Notes under the pieces: model-generated
Told to the model about the DNA's origin: nothing
Database searches by the model: none
What the model saw: only the letters and a program-made list of their open reading frames with translations
Made by a program: the position numbers and the translations under genes
Assembly: GCA_002495065.1 (NCBI GenBank)
Contig: DADT01000051.1
Coordinates: 1-42,325 of the forward strand
Length of the DNA: 42,325 bases
Source of the DNA: Methanoregula sp. UBA471
Lineage (GTDB): Archaea > Halobacteriota > Methanomicrobia > Methanomicrobiales > Methanospirillaceae
Direction of reading: 5' to 3'
In this document: piece after piece, positions 25,819 through 34,533 of the stretch
Layout: every line of letters begins with the position of its first letter
Numbering within the stretch: the first letter of the stretch is position 1

Positions 25819-26478
25819 ATGAAACAAAAGGATGCTGAAAAAATCTATTCACTCCTTCTCAGACGGTATCCCGATTCCCGGGATTCTCCTGCTCAGCTCT
25901 CCGGTGGTTCTGCCTTTCAGGTACTCGTCCTGACGATCCTTTCGGCACAGACCACTGACCGCGCTGTGATGAAGGTTAAAGAAGTCCTTTTTTCAGCATT
26001 CCCGACTCCATCGGCGCTCGCAAAAGCAAAGATCGATGATGTTGAAACCATTATTCACAGTCTCGGGTATTTCCACGCAAAAGCCCGGCATATCATCGCC
26101 GCTTCACAGGTCATTATGTCAGACTTCGGCGGCATAGTGCCAGACACTATGGAAGATCTCCTGAAGATTCCCGGGGTAGGCCGGAAAACGGCAAACATTG
26201 TGCTCTATCATGCCCATGGCCTTAATGAAGGGATCGCTGTGGATACCCACGTACGGAGGCTCTCGCAGCGGATCGGGTTTTCCAATACCGATAACGTAAC
26301 GGTGATTGAACGGGACCTGATGACCGCATTCCCGCCGGAGCAGTGGGGAGATCTCACGGATCTCCTGATAGCTCACGGGCGAACCCTCTGTACCGCCAAA
26401 AAACCGAAATGTGAAATCTGCCCGATAAACGGGTACTGCCGGTATTTCCAGACTGTTGTGAAAAATGTTAAGAAGTGA
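25819..26478 (+). CDS. nth: Endonuclease III
   Basis: A 219-residue DNA glycosylase/AP lyase for oxidised pyrimidines. Seen: helix-hairpin-helix IPGVGRKTANIV with the catalytic Lys, the VDTHVRRL Asp motif, and the 4Fe-4S cluster pattern Cx6Cx2Cx5C at CTAKKPKCEICPINGYC. ATG 25819 is 6 nt downstream of tRNA-Pro; the earlier in-frame ATG 25783 lies inside the tRNA and is rejected. It is probably transcribed with the tRNA and released by tRNA 3' processing, which would leave a near-leaderless message. Confidence 0.95.
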   Translation: MKQKDAEKIYSLLLRRYPDSRDSPAQLSGGSAFQVLVLTILSAQTTDRAVMKVKEVLFSAFPTPSALAKAKIDDVETIIHSLGYFHAKARHIIAASQVIMSDFGGIVPDTMEDLLKIPGVGRKTANIVLYHAHGLNEGIAVDTHVRRLSQRIGFSNTDNVTVIERDLMTAFPPEQWGDLTDLLIAHGRTLCTAKKPKCEICPINGYCRYFQTVVKNVKK

Positions 26479-26480
26479 CT

Positions 26481-26507
26481 ATCAGGTCTCCTGATGCTTT
26501 CTTTTTT
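26481..26507 (+). terminator. Hairpin plus T-run after nth
   Basis: Perfect stem ATCAGG-TCT-CCTGAT (26481-26495) followed by a T-rich tract (TTTCTTTTTT, 26498-26507), starting 3 nt after the stop. I see no gene in the remainder up to 26761. Confidence 0.55.
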
Positions 26508-26761
26508 GTGTCGTTCAGGCCAGGAGGACATTCGCATTGGAATCAACACCTGCCATGTGCTGGTTACCATAAACAGGGCAGACCCCATTTCAGTACCTTA
26601 TATATAACGTCCGGAATCTTAGCTTCGGGTTGTCCTCAATTGTTGTGGAATCCAACGTGCGATCGTACCCCAGGTAATACGGAATATTTCTTCCCACGCT
26701 ATCAGCAATGAGAGAAAAATTACTTTCTTGTTCGAAACAAACATACCCTTTTTCTGGCGTT

Positions 26762-27793
26762 TTAATACCCGATAATTACCCGGATAACCGCAAATGTTAC
26801 AAATCCGATAAGAGCACTTACGGGAATAGTGAGGAGCCATGCTATCATGATACTCCGGGCAACTCCCCACTTGACCGTGCTCGTCCCCATGGTCGTCCCA
26901 ACTCCCATAATCGATGAGCAAATGACATGGGTTGTACTGACGGGGATTCCGGCCACAGAAGCACCGATAATTGTTGCAGCCCCGGCGGTTTCTGCAGCAA
27001 ATCCGTGCACCGGGCGGAGCTTGGTAATCTTGTATCCCATCGTTTTGACAATACGCCATCCTCCCGAAAGCGTGCCAAGCGCGATCGCCGCATGAGCAAT
27101 CAGGATAACCCACAAGGGCACAGGCAGGTGATTTGGATCAACAGCCGTTCCGAAATACCCGATGGAGAACAGAAGCGGGACAATAATACCCATGGTCTTT
27201 TGGGCATCGTTTGTGCCATGGCTGAAACTGTACGCTGCTGCTGAAAAGAGTTGGAGGCGTTTGAAATAATTCTCAGCGGTCTGCTTGTTTGCTTTTTTTG
27301 TCAGATTAAGGACAACTGCCATGAACAGGAATCCGCAGACGAGGCCGATGAGAGGCGATATGACCATGAATGTTGCGACCAGTGATACCGTGGACCACTT
27401 GATTGCAGCAATACCGGCAGCTGAAATGCCCGCTCCCGAGAGCCCGCCTATAAGTGCGTGGGAGGAGGAGGTTGGAAGACCCGAGAGCCAGGTTATAAGG
27501 TTCCATACAATCGCCCCTGTCAGGGCACTCAGAATAATATAGGGAATTACTTCCGTCTGGACATAATTAAGTTCAACGATTTTGCTTATTGTGCTCGCAA
27601 CTGCAACCCCGAACCCGAACGCCGCGATAAAATTGAAAAACGCAGCGAAGACCACCGCATTGCGGGGGGACAGCACCTTTGTTGATACAACCGTGGATAT
27701 CGAATTGGCCGAGTCGTGGAACCCGTTGGTGAAATCAAAGACGAGCGCGATACCGATAATGATTATAATGAGTTCCCACGTAGCCTCAATCAT
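26762..27793 (-). CDS. Inorganic phosphate transporter, Pit family (copy 1)
   Basis: A 343-residue integral membrane Pit-type phosphate permease with about 8-10 transmembrane helices. The duplicated Pit signature is visible as DFTNGFHDSANS near residue 20 and SHGTNDAQK near 195, plus SSSHALIGG and STTHVICSS repeats. It lies 30 nt downstream of a DUF47 gene, its usual partner, within a DUF47-Pit-DUF47-Pit array. Only moderately similar to the second Pit at 28512 (which is about 50 residues longer), so the duplication is old. Confidence 0.94.
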   Translation of the reverse strand: MIEATWELIIIIIGIALVFDFTNGFHDSANSISTVVSTKVLSPRNAVVFAAFFNFIAAFGFGVAVASTISKIVELNYVQTEVIPYIILSALTGAIVWNLITWLSGLPTSSSHALIGGLSGAGISAAGIAAIKWSTVSLVATFMVISPLIGLVCGFLFMAVVLNLTKKANKQTAENYFKRLQLFSAAAYSFSHGTNDAQKTMGIIVPLLFSIGYFGTAVDPNHLPVPLWVILIAHAAIALGTLSGGWRIVKTMGYKITKLRPVHGFAAETAGAATIIGASVAGIPVSTTHVICSSIMGVGTTMGTSTVKWGVARSIMIAWLLTIPVSALIGFVTFAVIRVIIGY

Positions 27794-27823
27794 TCGATCA
27801 TCTCACCCTGCGTCCGCAGTGCC

Positions 27824-28453
27824 TCATGAGTGCCGTATTGCGATATCGGAAAGTACGTTAGCGACATCCTCGCAATGATCGGTTGCAGTTTCGAGATGCT
27901 CATAGATATCCTTGAGCTTGATGATGGTAATCGCGTCCGTAGTCCTGAAAAGGTCCGTGACAGCGTGGGCAAGGACATCGTCTGCGAGGTTTTCCAGCCG
28001 GTTCACCTCTATGCAGCGTTCTTCAATATATTTGGGGTCCTTGATTGAACGGATTCCTTTTACTGCACTCTCAATCTCAGCAGCAGACATGTGGATCAGT
28101 TTTGCGAGCTCGATCATATGAGAATCGGTTCCATCGATGCCGTAGTAGAACATCTTTTCCGTTGCACCATCAATATAGTCCAGTACTTCGTCAAGCGCGG
28201 ATGCGAGTCGGGAGATCTCTTCGGGATCGAGTGGCGTGATGAATGTGCGGTTCAGCTGATCGTAAATATCATGCGTAATCTGGTCGCCCTTGTGCTCAAG
28301 CTTCTCGATCTCATGACGTTTCTCTTTGACACTGGTAAAATCCTCGGTCAGTGCGACCAGCCGCCAGGCTGCCTCCTTGACGACTCCTGCCTGTTTTTCA
28401 AACAGATCAAAAAAGATCTTATCATGCGGTATCAGCAACTCACGAAGACCCAT
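27824..28453 (-). CDS. DUF47 family Pit accessory protein (PhoU-like, copy 1)
   Basis: A 209-residue all-helical PhoU-like protein. Conserved segments: KIFFDLFEKQA, LEHKGDQITHDIYDQLN, FITPLDPEEISRLASALDEVLDYID, and IIKLKDIYEHLETATDHCEDVANVL, whose acidic and His residues are likely metal contacts. DUF47 proteins regulate or assist neighbouring Pit transporters. Same length as the second copy at 29701 and clearly homologous to it. Confidence 0.92.
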   Translation of the reverse strand: MGLRELLIPHDKIFFDLFEKQAGVVKEAAWRLVALTEDFTSVKEKRHEIEKLEHKGDQITHDIYDQLNRTFITPLDPEEISRLASALDEVLDYIDGATEKMFYYGIDGTDSHMIELAKLIHMSAAEIESAVKGIRSIKDPKYIEERCIEVNRLENLADDVLAHAVTDLFRTTDAITIIKLKDIYEHLETATDHCEDVANVLSDIAIRHS

Positions 28454-28511
28454 AACAACCTACGGATAATCGGTCAGCCATGGTAAAAAATATGGCGATA
28501 TTGCCGTGTTA

Positions 28512-29696
28512 TTAAAACAGTGAGTTCAACAGAAAGCTGACGATAATATAACCGATATATGAAAGGAAGAGTGATAAGGGAATCGTGATTACCCAGGCAG
28601 TGATCATCTCCCGTACGACTTCCCACTGGACTGCAGTTCTCCCCCGTGTTGCCCCGACACCCACGATCGCCCCGCTGATGACGTGGGTTGAAGAGACGGG
28701 TACCCCGTACGATGTTACCATGGCCAGTACTGCACTCCCGGCTGTTGCTGCGGAAAATCCCTGGTAGGGGCGGATGCGGGTAATCTTTTTTGCCATTTTA
28801 TCAACGACATTCCAGCCACCCAGTCCGGTGCCAAGACCGATAGCAACCGCAGAACTCAGCAGTACCCAAAGGGGTATCGAAAAGGTCGTGAGAACTCCTG
28901 CCGAAAAAAGCAGGGCAGCGATAACACCAACTGCATGCTGGCCGTCATTTGCTCCATGCCCAGTCGCCTGGAAAAGGCATGCCACTACGTGAAGCGGCCT
29001 GAATATCCTTCGCACACGATTCTGTTTCCGGTGCTGAAACAGGTGTGAGATGATGACATTGAAGATAAAAGCCGCGCTCACTCCCATGACCGGGGAGATG
29101 AAAATGAACAGGACTATAGCAAGCAGTCCGGAAACATTCAGTACACCTGCAAGCATCAGCAGGGGAACCACCAGTATCCCTCCAAATAGTGCTCCGATAA
29201 GGATGCCAAGGCGGACATCTCCTTTAAGCGCGGCAGTCAGAACACCCAGGACGATGGTACCTGCCAAAGCACCTCCCAGTACGGCGATACCGAGATCGAT
29301 AAACGTTGTTCCTTCCGGAACGATAACTGCGGCAAGACCGCCAGCGCCTATTCCTGCACCAAGAAGACCGCCTACCATCGCATGACTGCTCGAAATCGGA
29401 AGGCCGGCGCGGGTCGCAACAAAGACGAGCGAGATTGCCACTCCCATCGCAACGATAATGGAAACCGGGTTCAAAGAACCGGGATGGACAATCGCAGTCC
29501 CGATAGTGGTTGCAACGGCGGTCGTAAAGATAAACGGTCCCAGCATGTTGCACAGCGATGTCATAAGTACGGCACGCCCTGGTGAGAGGGAACGCGTTGC
29601 CACGACAGTAGCAATTGAATGGGCCGCATCGTTGGCCCCGTTGACGAAATTCAGGAAGAGCGCGAGAATGACGCCAAAAATTATAAGTGGTTCCAT
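28512..29696 (-). CDS. Inorganic phosphate transporter, Pit family (copy 2)
   Basis: A 394-residue Pit-type permease with about 10-11 transmembrane helices. The signature repeats are NGANDAAHS (about residues 19-27) and GHGANDGQHAVG (about 255-266), with SSSHAMVGG and SSTHVISGA. It keeps the more canonical GANDA form, whereas copy 1 has GFHDSAN. Starts 4 nt after the upstream DUF47 stop, so these two are tightly coupled. Confidence 0.94.
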   Translation of the reverse strand: MEPLIIFGVILALFLNFVNGANDAAHSIATVVATRSLSPGRAVLMTSLCNMLGPFIFTTAVATTIGTAIVHPGSLNPVSIIVAMGVAISLVFVATRAGLPISSSHAMVGGLLGAGIGAGGLAAVIVPEGTTFIDLGIAVLGGALAGTIVLGVLTAALKGDVRLGILIGALFGGILVVPLLMLAGVLNVSGLLAIVLFIFISPVMGVSAAFIFNVIISHLFQHRKQNRVRRIFRPLHVVACLFQATGHGANDGQHAVGVIAALLFSAGVLTTFSIPLWVLLSSAVAIGLGTGLGGWNVVDKMAKKITRIRPYQGFSAATAGSAVLAMVTSYGVPVSSTHVISGAIVGVGATRGRTAVQWEVVREMITAWVITIPLSLFLSYIGYIIVSFLLNSLF

Positions 29697-29700
29697 GATA

Positions 29701-30330
29701 TCAGGAATGGTTCAGGATGATGTCGTTGAGTGCGTGCCCGACGTCATTGCATTTCTCCATTACCAGGCCAAGCCCTTCATATATATCCTTGAGTTTGATT
29801 ATCAGGAGCAGGTCCTTTGACCTGAAGAGTTCAAGTACTGCCGCTGACTGGAGTTCCAGTGCCCTGTTGTACAAACGGTTAATCTCGTCTGCATGATCTT
29901 TGATACCCTGGAATTTTTCCATTTCCCGCAACTCCTTAAACGCCTTGGTGATCTCTGCAGACGCAAGGAGGATCATATAGGAAAATTCACGGAGCTTGTC
30001 GTTCTGCTCAGTTAAACCATACGTGCAAATCTGCTGGGTGACCCTGTCGATGCGATCCATGACATCATCCATAACGGGAGCCAGACGGGAGATCTCCTCG
30101 GGCTCCAGCGGAGTTATCAGCGATTCATTGAGTTTTTCATAGATGTGCCGTGTAATTTCGTCAGCTTTATGCTCGAGCTGGTGTATTTTCTGTGCTTTTT
30201 CTGTTCCCTGAGGGAGTTCATGAGTGATCTCGTTGAGCGTAATCGCCGCTTCACCAATAGTCTCTGACATTTGTGCGAACAGCGAGAAGAAAACCTTGTC
30301 TTCAGGGAGGATAAGATCACGGACATGCAT
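29701..30330 (-). CDS. DUF47 family Pit accessory protein (PhoU-like, copy 2)
   Basis: A 209-residue PhoU-like helical protein, first gene of the four-gene phosphate array. Conserved: KVFFSLFAQMS, LEHKADEITRHIYEKLNESLITPLEP, LAPVMDDVMDRID, and LLIIKLKDIYEGLGLVMEKCNDVGHAL. Paired with the Pit gene 4 nt downstream. The start ATG 30330 is about 28 nt after a TATA-like element. The phosphate link is by family; no PhoB-like regulator is present. Confidence 0.92.
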   Translation of the reverse strand: MHVRDLILPEDKVFFSLFAQMSETIGEAAITLNEITHELPQGTEKAQKIHQLEHKADEITRHIYEKLNESLITPLEPEEISRLAPVMDDVMDRIDRVTQQICTYGLTEQNDKLREFSYMILLASAEITKAFKELREMEKFQGIKDHADEINRLYNRALELQSAAVLELFRSKDLLLIIKLKDIYEGLGLVMEKCNDVGHALNDIILNHS

Positions 30331-30354
30331 GGTCGTTCTGAAGTAAGCCTCTCC

Positions 30355-30371
30355 CCGTAAGCATAAAAAAG
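30355..30371 (-). promoter_or_regulatory. Candidate promoter of the DUF47-Pit array
   Basis: On the minus strand, TTTTTTATGCTTACGG lies about 28-40 nt upstream of ATG 30330, the spacing expected for a TATA box and a short leader. It is also about 38 nt past the 3' end of tRNA-Ala, so read-through from the tRNA is possible. Confidence 0.4.
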
Positions 30372-30408
30372 TACGGTTTGGAAACGAAGAAAACGCAAAA
30401 AGCAGTTA

Positions 30409-30480
30409 TGGACCGGGCGGGAATTGAACCCGCGGCCTCTTCCATGCCAAGGAAGCGATCTACCACTGATCTACCGGCCC
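30409..30480 (-). tRNA. tRNA-Ala (anticodon GGC)
   Basis: A 72-nt cloverleaf. Acceptor GGGCCGG pairs with CCGGTCC including the G3-U70 wobble that identifies alanine tRNAs; anticodon arm CTTCC-TTGGCAT-GGAAG gives GGC; T arm GCGGG-TTCAATT-CCCGC; discriminator A. No CCA is encoded. Confidence 0.96.
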
Positions 30481-30789
30481 TGCTCTAACATTGTTGTACG
30501 GCATTGGTTAAAAGAATTAGGCTTTCTTTCACCAGAGTGTCTTTTATGAAAGGATCCATCAGGTTCCAAGAGAACACAGCAATGTCTCTGGTGCGGGATT
30601 TTAGATGACCTGTATGGAACCCACAAGTCCCATAGCAATTGAAAAGCATGCTCACAATCGCTGATTATTTCCGTTCCAGGGCTTTTCAGGGATAGAAAGG
30701 ATGGATATAGGGGGATTTTCTAGCCATTGGCCTACATGGAGGCGTTTGGTTTTGGAATGTGTCACATCTACTCTAAAAGAGTAATTATG

Positions 30790-30905
30790 AGGCTAATCCG
30801 CCTCAGGGCCTCTCCGAGGCACGGCTAGGCAGTACGGTGTTTACAACTATACTTATTGACACTGATCCGCCGCGGGGGCGTCCCTTCGGGGGCGGCGTCG
30901 TTCAT
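30790..30905 (+). repeat. Two-hairpin GC-rich repeat, copy E1
   Basis: Hairpin 1 at 30798-30826 keeps its inner stem but its outer stem is broken (GGCTA instead of GGCGG); hairpin 2 at 30867-30897 is conserved. The spacer GTGTTTAC...TTATTGACACTGATCC matches copies D and F. The 30481-30789 stretch before it shows no gene. Confidence 0.85.
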
Positions 30906-31006
30906 CATAGAGAAATGCAAATTCGTACATTCTCTGAAAAAAATAATTCTCATTATTCAGGTATGATCTCTTTGTCCATCTTTTATTTCGGAAAATATAG
31001 GACTTA

Positions 31007-31065
31007 TGAGGTCACCCGCCTCAGGGCCTCTCCGAGGCACGGCGGGTCAGAAAGTTTTTATGAGA
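31007..31065 (+). repeat. Partial two-hairpin repeat, copy E2 (hairpin 1 only)
   Basis: Hairpin 1 is complete at 31015-31046 and matches copy A, including GGTCACCCGCC and GGCGGGTCAG. Hairpin 2 is absent. The following bases to 31234 hold no gene I can support. Confidence 0.8.
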
Positions 31066-31234
31066 AATTCATCCGGTCCGGCGATTTATCGGTAACAACA
31101 GGCTCTCCTCCACCGATCGAGTAAGATAACCCCTATCATATCTGGGGAGAGCTATGAATCCGTCATCATGTCTAAAAAATATGATTTCATGGATCAGGAA
31201 TGTGAACTTTTTGTTCATACCAGATGATAATAAC

Positions 31235-32359
31235 TTAGCGGGAAGTATTTGCAGATAATTTTTCCCATACCCTTTTTCGTGCGTCCTGCATATCGGAACC
31301 TTTCACAACAATTCCGTTTTTAATGAACGGTTCAAGAAGGGGTTTAGCACCTGCAGGTGCTTTCTTATCGATTGGGAGCATCTGGTGTTCACCACCGGGC
31401 AATTCCCAGATCTGTTTGATCCCGCTCCGCTTTCCCCGTTTTGCCTTTGCCTTTCCTTCGATCTCGACAATATCCATCCCAAAGTCAATCACGGGTGCAT
31501 TGGCAATAGCTCCACCGACGCCGAATGCATCAACGTTCTTCACCGAGGCAATTATATCCTCACGGGTCACCCCCCCGGTCAGCAGGATCTTTACCTTATC
31601 ATACCCGTGTGCATCCAGCTCCCATCGCACCTCGTCGATGATCGCAAGCATATCGCCCCGCCGGGATCGCGGTGTATCGAGACGTACCATGGTTGCCCCG
31701 CATTCTGCTGCCCTCAGTGATTCGGACTTTTCGTCACACCATGTATCGCAGAGCATGATGCGGGGAACCTCGGTCGGGGCATGCCGGTCAAATGAGCGCC
31801 AGGCATCTTCAGGTTTTTCATGACACATCACGAATGCGTGCGGCATTGTCCCGACGACTGGCATCCCTTCCGGGGCACAGGTGTTCGAGACCCCGTCAAC
31901 CCCGCCGATCCATGCTGCACGTTCGATCATCCCGGCAATGGCAGGATGCTGCCTCCGCGAACCAAATGAATACACCGGGTGTCCCCGTGCAGCAACCATA
32001 ATATGTGCCGCTGCTGATGCAATTCCTGAGGCGTGGCAGAGGAAACCGAGGATCGCAGTTTCGTACCTGCAGAAATCACAATATTTTCCGGAAATCCGCA
32101 GGACCGGCTCGTTTTTAACAAAGACCGTTCCTTCCGGCATCGCATCCACGGTGACAGGAAGTCCCTCAAGAAGGGTGATGACATCGGAGAGCCCGCAGAA
32201 AACCGCCCAGGAATCCGGCAGCGCTGCAGCTGTCACTTCCATTGAAACGACCGGATTGATATCTTCCCGGGACAGCATCTCTTCGGTGCGCACAAAATAA
32301 ATGTCTGTGCATCTGCCCTGTTTGATGGTTTCATCGCTCACGGTCTCGAATCTCGCCAT
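31235..32359 (-). CDS. pncB: Nicotinate phosphoribosyltransferase
   Basis: A 374-residue archaeal-type NAPRTase that converts nicotinate and PRPP to nicotinate mononucleotide in NAD salvage. Seen: FETVSDETIKQGRCTDIYF at the N-terminus, FCRYETAILGFLCHASGI, SFGSRRQHPAI, GVSNTCAPEGMPVVGTMPHAF, and a C-terminal Gly-rich phosphate site ILLTGGV...VGGAI. ATG 32359 is the likely start; ATG 32368 is also in frame. A TATA-like AATAAATAAGG lies about 30 nt upstream, so the message is near leaderless. Divergent from MTIP. Confidence 0.93.
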   Translation of the reverse strand: MARFETVSDETIKQGRCTDIYFVRTEEMLSREDINPVVSMEVTAAALPDSWAVFCGLSDVITLLEGLPVTVDAMPEGTVFVKNEPVLRISGKYCDFCRYETAILGFLCHASGIASAAAHIMVAARGHPVYSFGSRRQHPAIAGMIERAAWIGGVDGVSNTCAPEGMPVVGTMPHAFVMCHEKPEDAWRSFDRHAPTEVPRIMLCDTWCDEKSESLRAAECGATMVRLDTPRSRRGDMLAIIDEVRWELDAHGYDKVKILLTGGVTREDIIASVKNVDAFGVGGAIANAPVIDFGMDIVEIEGKAKAKRGKRSGIKQIWELPGGEHQMLPIDKKAPAGAKPLLEPFIKNGIVVKGSDMQDARKRVWEKLSANTSR

Positions 32360-32535
32360 AGAGAACAAGTGGTTTGTTTTTGAATTTACCCTTATTTATT
32401 CCCTACAGGAAAACGTTGTACGCTACCTATTAGTGCATACATGGACAACCATTCTCCAGAGAGCAGGAAAAATATGCAGGGCGCAGATATTGACAGCATT
32501 CCGGCTGGACCGGCACACCGGGAAAGGTGGTGCTG

Positions 32536-33207
32536 ATGCTGGGTATTATCGGAGGCACGAGTCTTCTCTTTTCTACACTCCCCGTACTGGAAAAGAAGAA
32601 TATTAGTACGCCGTTTGGCACCGCTGAGATCCTCTCCGGGGATATCGTGATGCTCATGCGTCACCAGAACGGACGCCCCCCACACAGGATTAACTACCGG
32701 GCGAATCTTGCAGCACTGGCGATTACCGGCGTGGACCGGATTATTGCATTTGGATCAGCTGGATCTCTTAAACCTGCGATCACGCCCGGATCCCTGGTAA
32801 TCCCGACTGATTACATCAGCCTGACCGATATCCCGTCAATCCACGATCATGCGACCGAGCACGTCCGGCCGGAACTCTCCGCACGACTCGGTAAAGATCT
32901 TTTCAGCCTGATATCCTTTGCACAGTTCGGTGGGGTGTATGTGCAGACCTGTGGTCCACGCATCGAGACTGTTGCTGAGGTTAATGCTCTTGCACATATC
33001 GCTGATATTGTCGGGATGACCGTGGCATCGGAAGCGACCCTCGCATGCGAACTTGGCATGGAATTTGCAGCGCTGTGTACTGTTGATAATTATGCTAACG
33101 GGCTGGGTGGTGAAGTACTGACCTATGAACACATCCTCGCGACGTCAAAAGAATACTGTACCCGAACAGGCGAGATAGTTAACAGGATCATCGGGCACAT
33201 GGGCTGA
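32536..33207 (+). CDS. S-methyl-5'-thioinosine/thioadenosine phosphorylase family (MTIP)
   Basis: A 223-residue nucleoside phosphorylase of the MTAP/PNP family. Seen: GIIGGTSLL at the start, RHQNGRPPHRINYRANLAAL, FGSAGSL, and the YVQTCGPRIET and GMTVASEA segments. In methanogens the homologue phosphorolyses methylthioinosine made by DadD from methylthioadenosine; DadD is the next gene (6 nt away), which supports MTIP rather than MTAP. I start at ATG 32536 with AGGTGG about 5 nt upstream; GTG 32527 is an alternative. Confidence 0.86.
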   Translation: MLGIIGGTSLLFSTLPVLEKKNISTPFGTAEILSGDIVMLMRHQNGRPPHRINYRANLAALAITGVDRIIAFGSAGSLKPAITPGSLVIPTDYISLTDIPSIHDHATEHVRPELSARLGKDLFSLISFAQFGGVYVQTCGPRIETVAEVNALAHIADIVGMTVASEATLACELGMEFAALCTVDNYANGLGGEVLTYEHILATSKEYCTRTGEIVNRIIGHMG

Positions 33208-33212
33208 TATCT

Positions 33213-34532
33213 ATGGATGGTATGAGCGATATCTTTGAAAAGAAGTGTTCACTTCTGATCACCAATCTGGTGGTGAACGGGAAGGCAGTCGATATTTTTA
33301 TCGACGAAACAGGGATCATCGCCGGAATCAGTGAAAATGAACGGGTGAGGCACAAGGGTGAGGCGGAGTTTATCATTGATGGTGATCACGCCATCGCACT
33401 CCCTGGTCTCGTGAATACCCATACCCATGCGGCAATGACCCTGTTGCGGGGATATGCTGATGATATGGTCCTGCAGGACTGGCTTAGCCAGAAAATATGG
33501 CCGCTCGAGGCGCATCTTACCGGGGATGATGTTTATCTTGGCACGCGCCTTGCCTGTCTTGAGATGATCCGGAGCGGCACGACCGCGTTTAACGATATGT
33601 ATTTTTTTATGGATGATGCAGCCAGGGCAGTCGACGAATCCGGTATTCGCGGAGTGCTCTCGTATGGGTTCATCGATCTTTTCAACGAAGAAAAGCGAGA
33701 AACTGAGTGTAAAACGACCGGGAATTTCGTTGCACAGGTGAAGAGTCTGAACAACCCCCGGATCAAGGCTTCTGTCGGACCTCACGCAATATACACCGTT
33801 TCAAAAGAGGGGCTGATGTGGTGTGCGGAATTTGCCAAAGAACAGAAGATTGGTACCCACATCCATCTTTCGGAAACCGAAAAGGAAGTCCAGGATTGTG
33901 TCGCCCGATACGGTATGAGCCCGACATTTTTTCTGGATGAATGCGGTATCCTTACCCCCGGCACGGTAACAGCACACTGCTGCTGGCTGGATGAAGCAGA
34001 ATGCACCCTGCTGAAGAACCGGGGGGTCAGCGTATCGCACAATCCGGCAAGCAACATGAAACTTGCGACGCACCGGGCAATGCCCTACCCATGGCTGTCG
34101 GGTGCGGGTGTGAATGTCTGTCTTGGCACCGACGGCTGCGCCTCAAACAATAATCTCGATCTGTTTGAAGAGGCAAAGATCGCAGCACTCCTCCAGAAGT
34201 TTTACTGGAACGATCCCACCATCCTTCCGGCGCATGAGGCGCTGGCGATGGCAACGGTAAACGGGGCAGACGCACTGGGTTTTGGAACGGGAAGACTTAT
34301 AGTCGGCGCAGCAGCCGACATCATCCTGGTTAATACCCGAAGGGTATGCAATACACCGCTTCATAACCCCACCTCAAATCTTGTGTATTCATGTAACGGC
34401 GGAGCGGTTGAAACGACGATCTGCGATGGAAGGGTACTGATGCTTGATGGTGAAATTCCCGGTGAAGAGGCGATACGGGAGAGTGCTTCATTCTCGGCAT
34501 TGGAGCTCGTCCGTCGTGCACAGAACAGCTGA
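33213..34532 (+). CDS. 5'-deoxyadenosine/MTA/SAH deaminase (DadD/MtaD family)
   Basis: A 439-residue amidohydrolase. Metal and catalytic residues are visible: NTHTHAAMTLLRG (HxH), GTHIHLSETEKE, TAHCCWLD, and LGTDGCASNNNLD. Methanogen DadD deaminates 5'-deoxyadenosine, S-adenosylhomocysteine and methylthioadenosine, removing radical-SAM and methyl-transfer by-products; the methanogen enzyme lies with MTIP here. The start could be ATG 33213 or 33222. Its stop is 1 nt before the lipoprotein gene start. Confidence 0.9.
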   Translation: MDGMSDIFEKKCSLLITNLVVNGKAVDIFIDETGIIAGISENERVRHKGEAEFIIDGDHAIALPGLVNTHTHAAMTLLRGYADDMVLQDWLSQKIWPLEAHLTGDDVYLGTRLACLEMIRSGTTAFNDMYFFMDDAARAVDESGIRGVLSYGFIDLFNEEKRETECKTTGNFVAQVKSLNNPRIKASVGPHAIYTVSKEGLMWCAEFAKEQKIGTHIHLSETEKEVQDCVARYGMSPTFFLDECGILTPGTVTAHCCWLDEAECTLLKNRGVSVSHNPASNMKLATHRAMPYPWLSGAGVNVCLGTDGCASNNNLDLFEEAKIAALLQKFYWNDPTILPAHEALAMATVNGADALGFGTGRLIVGAAADIILVNTRRVCNTPLHNPTSNLVYSCNGGAVETTICDGRVLMLDGEIPGEEAIRESASFSALELVRRAQNS

Positions 34533-34533
34533 C

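Noticed and set aside
30837..31124. 95-codon plus-strand open frame over copies E1 and E2
   Set aside because: Same reason: it is the repeat read as protein, with no start signal.
31151..31255. Possible 33-codon ORF after GGGGAG at 31144
   Set aside because: Good ribosome-binding site but it is short, has no recognisable sequence, and runs into the pncB 3' end antisense.
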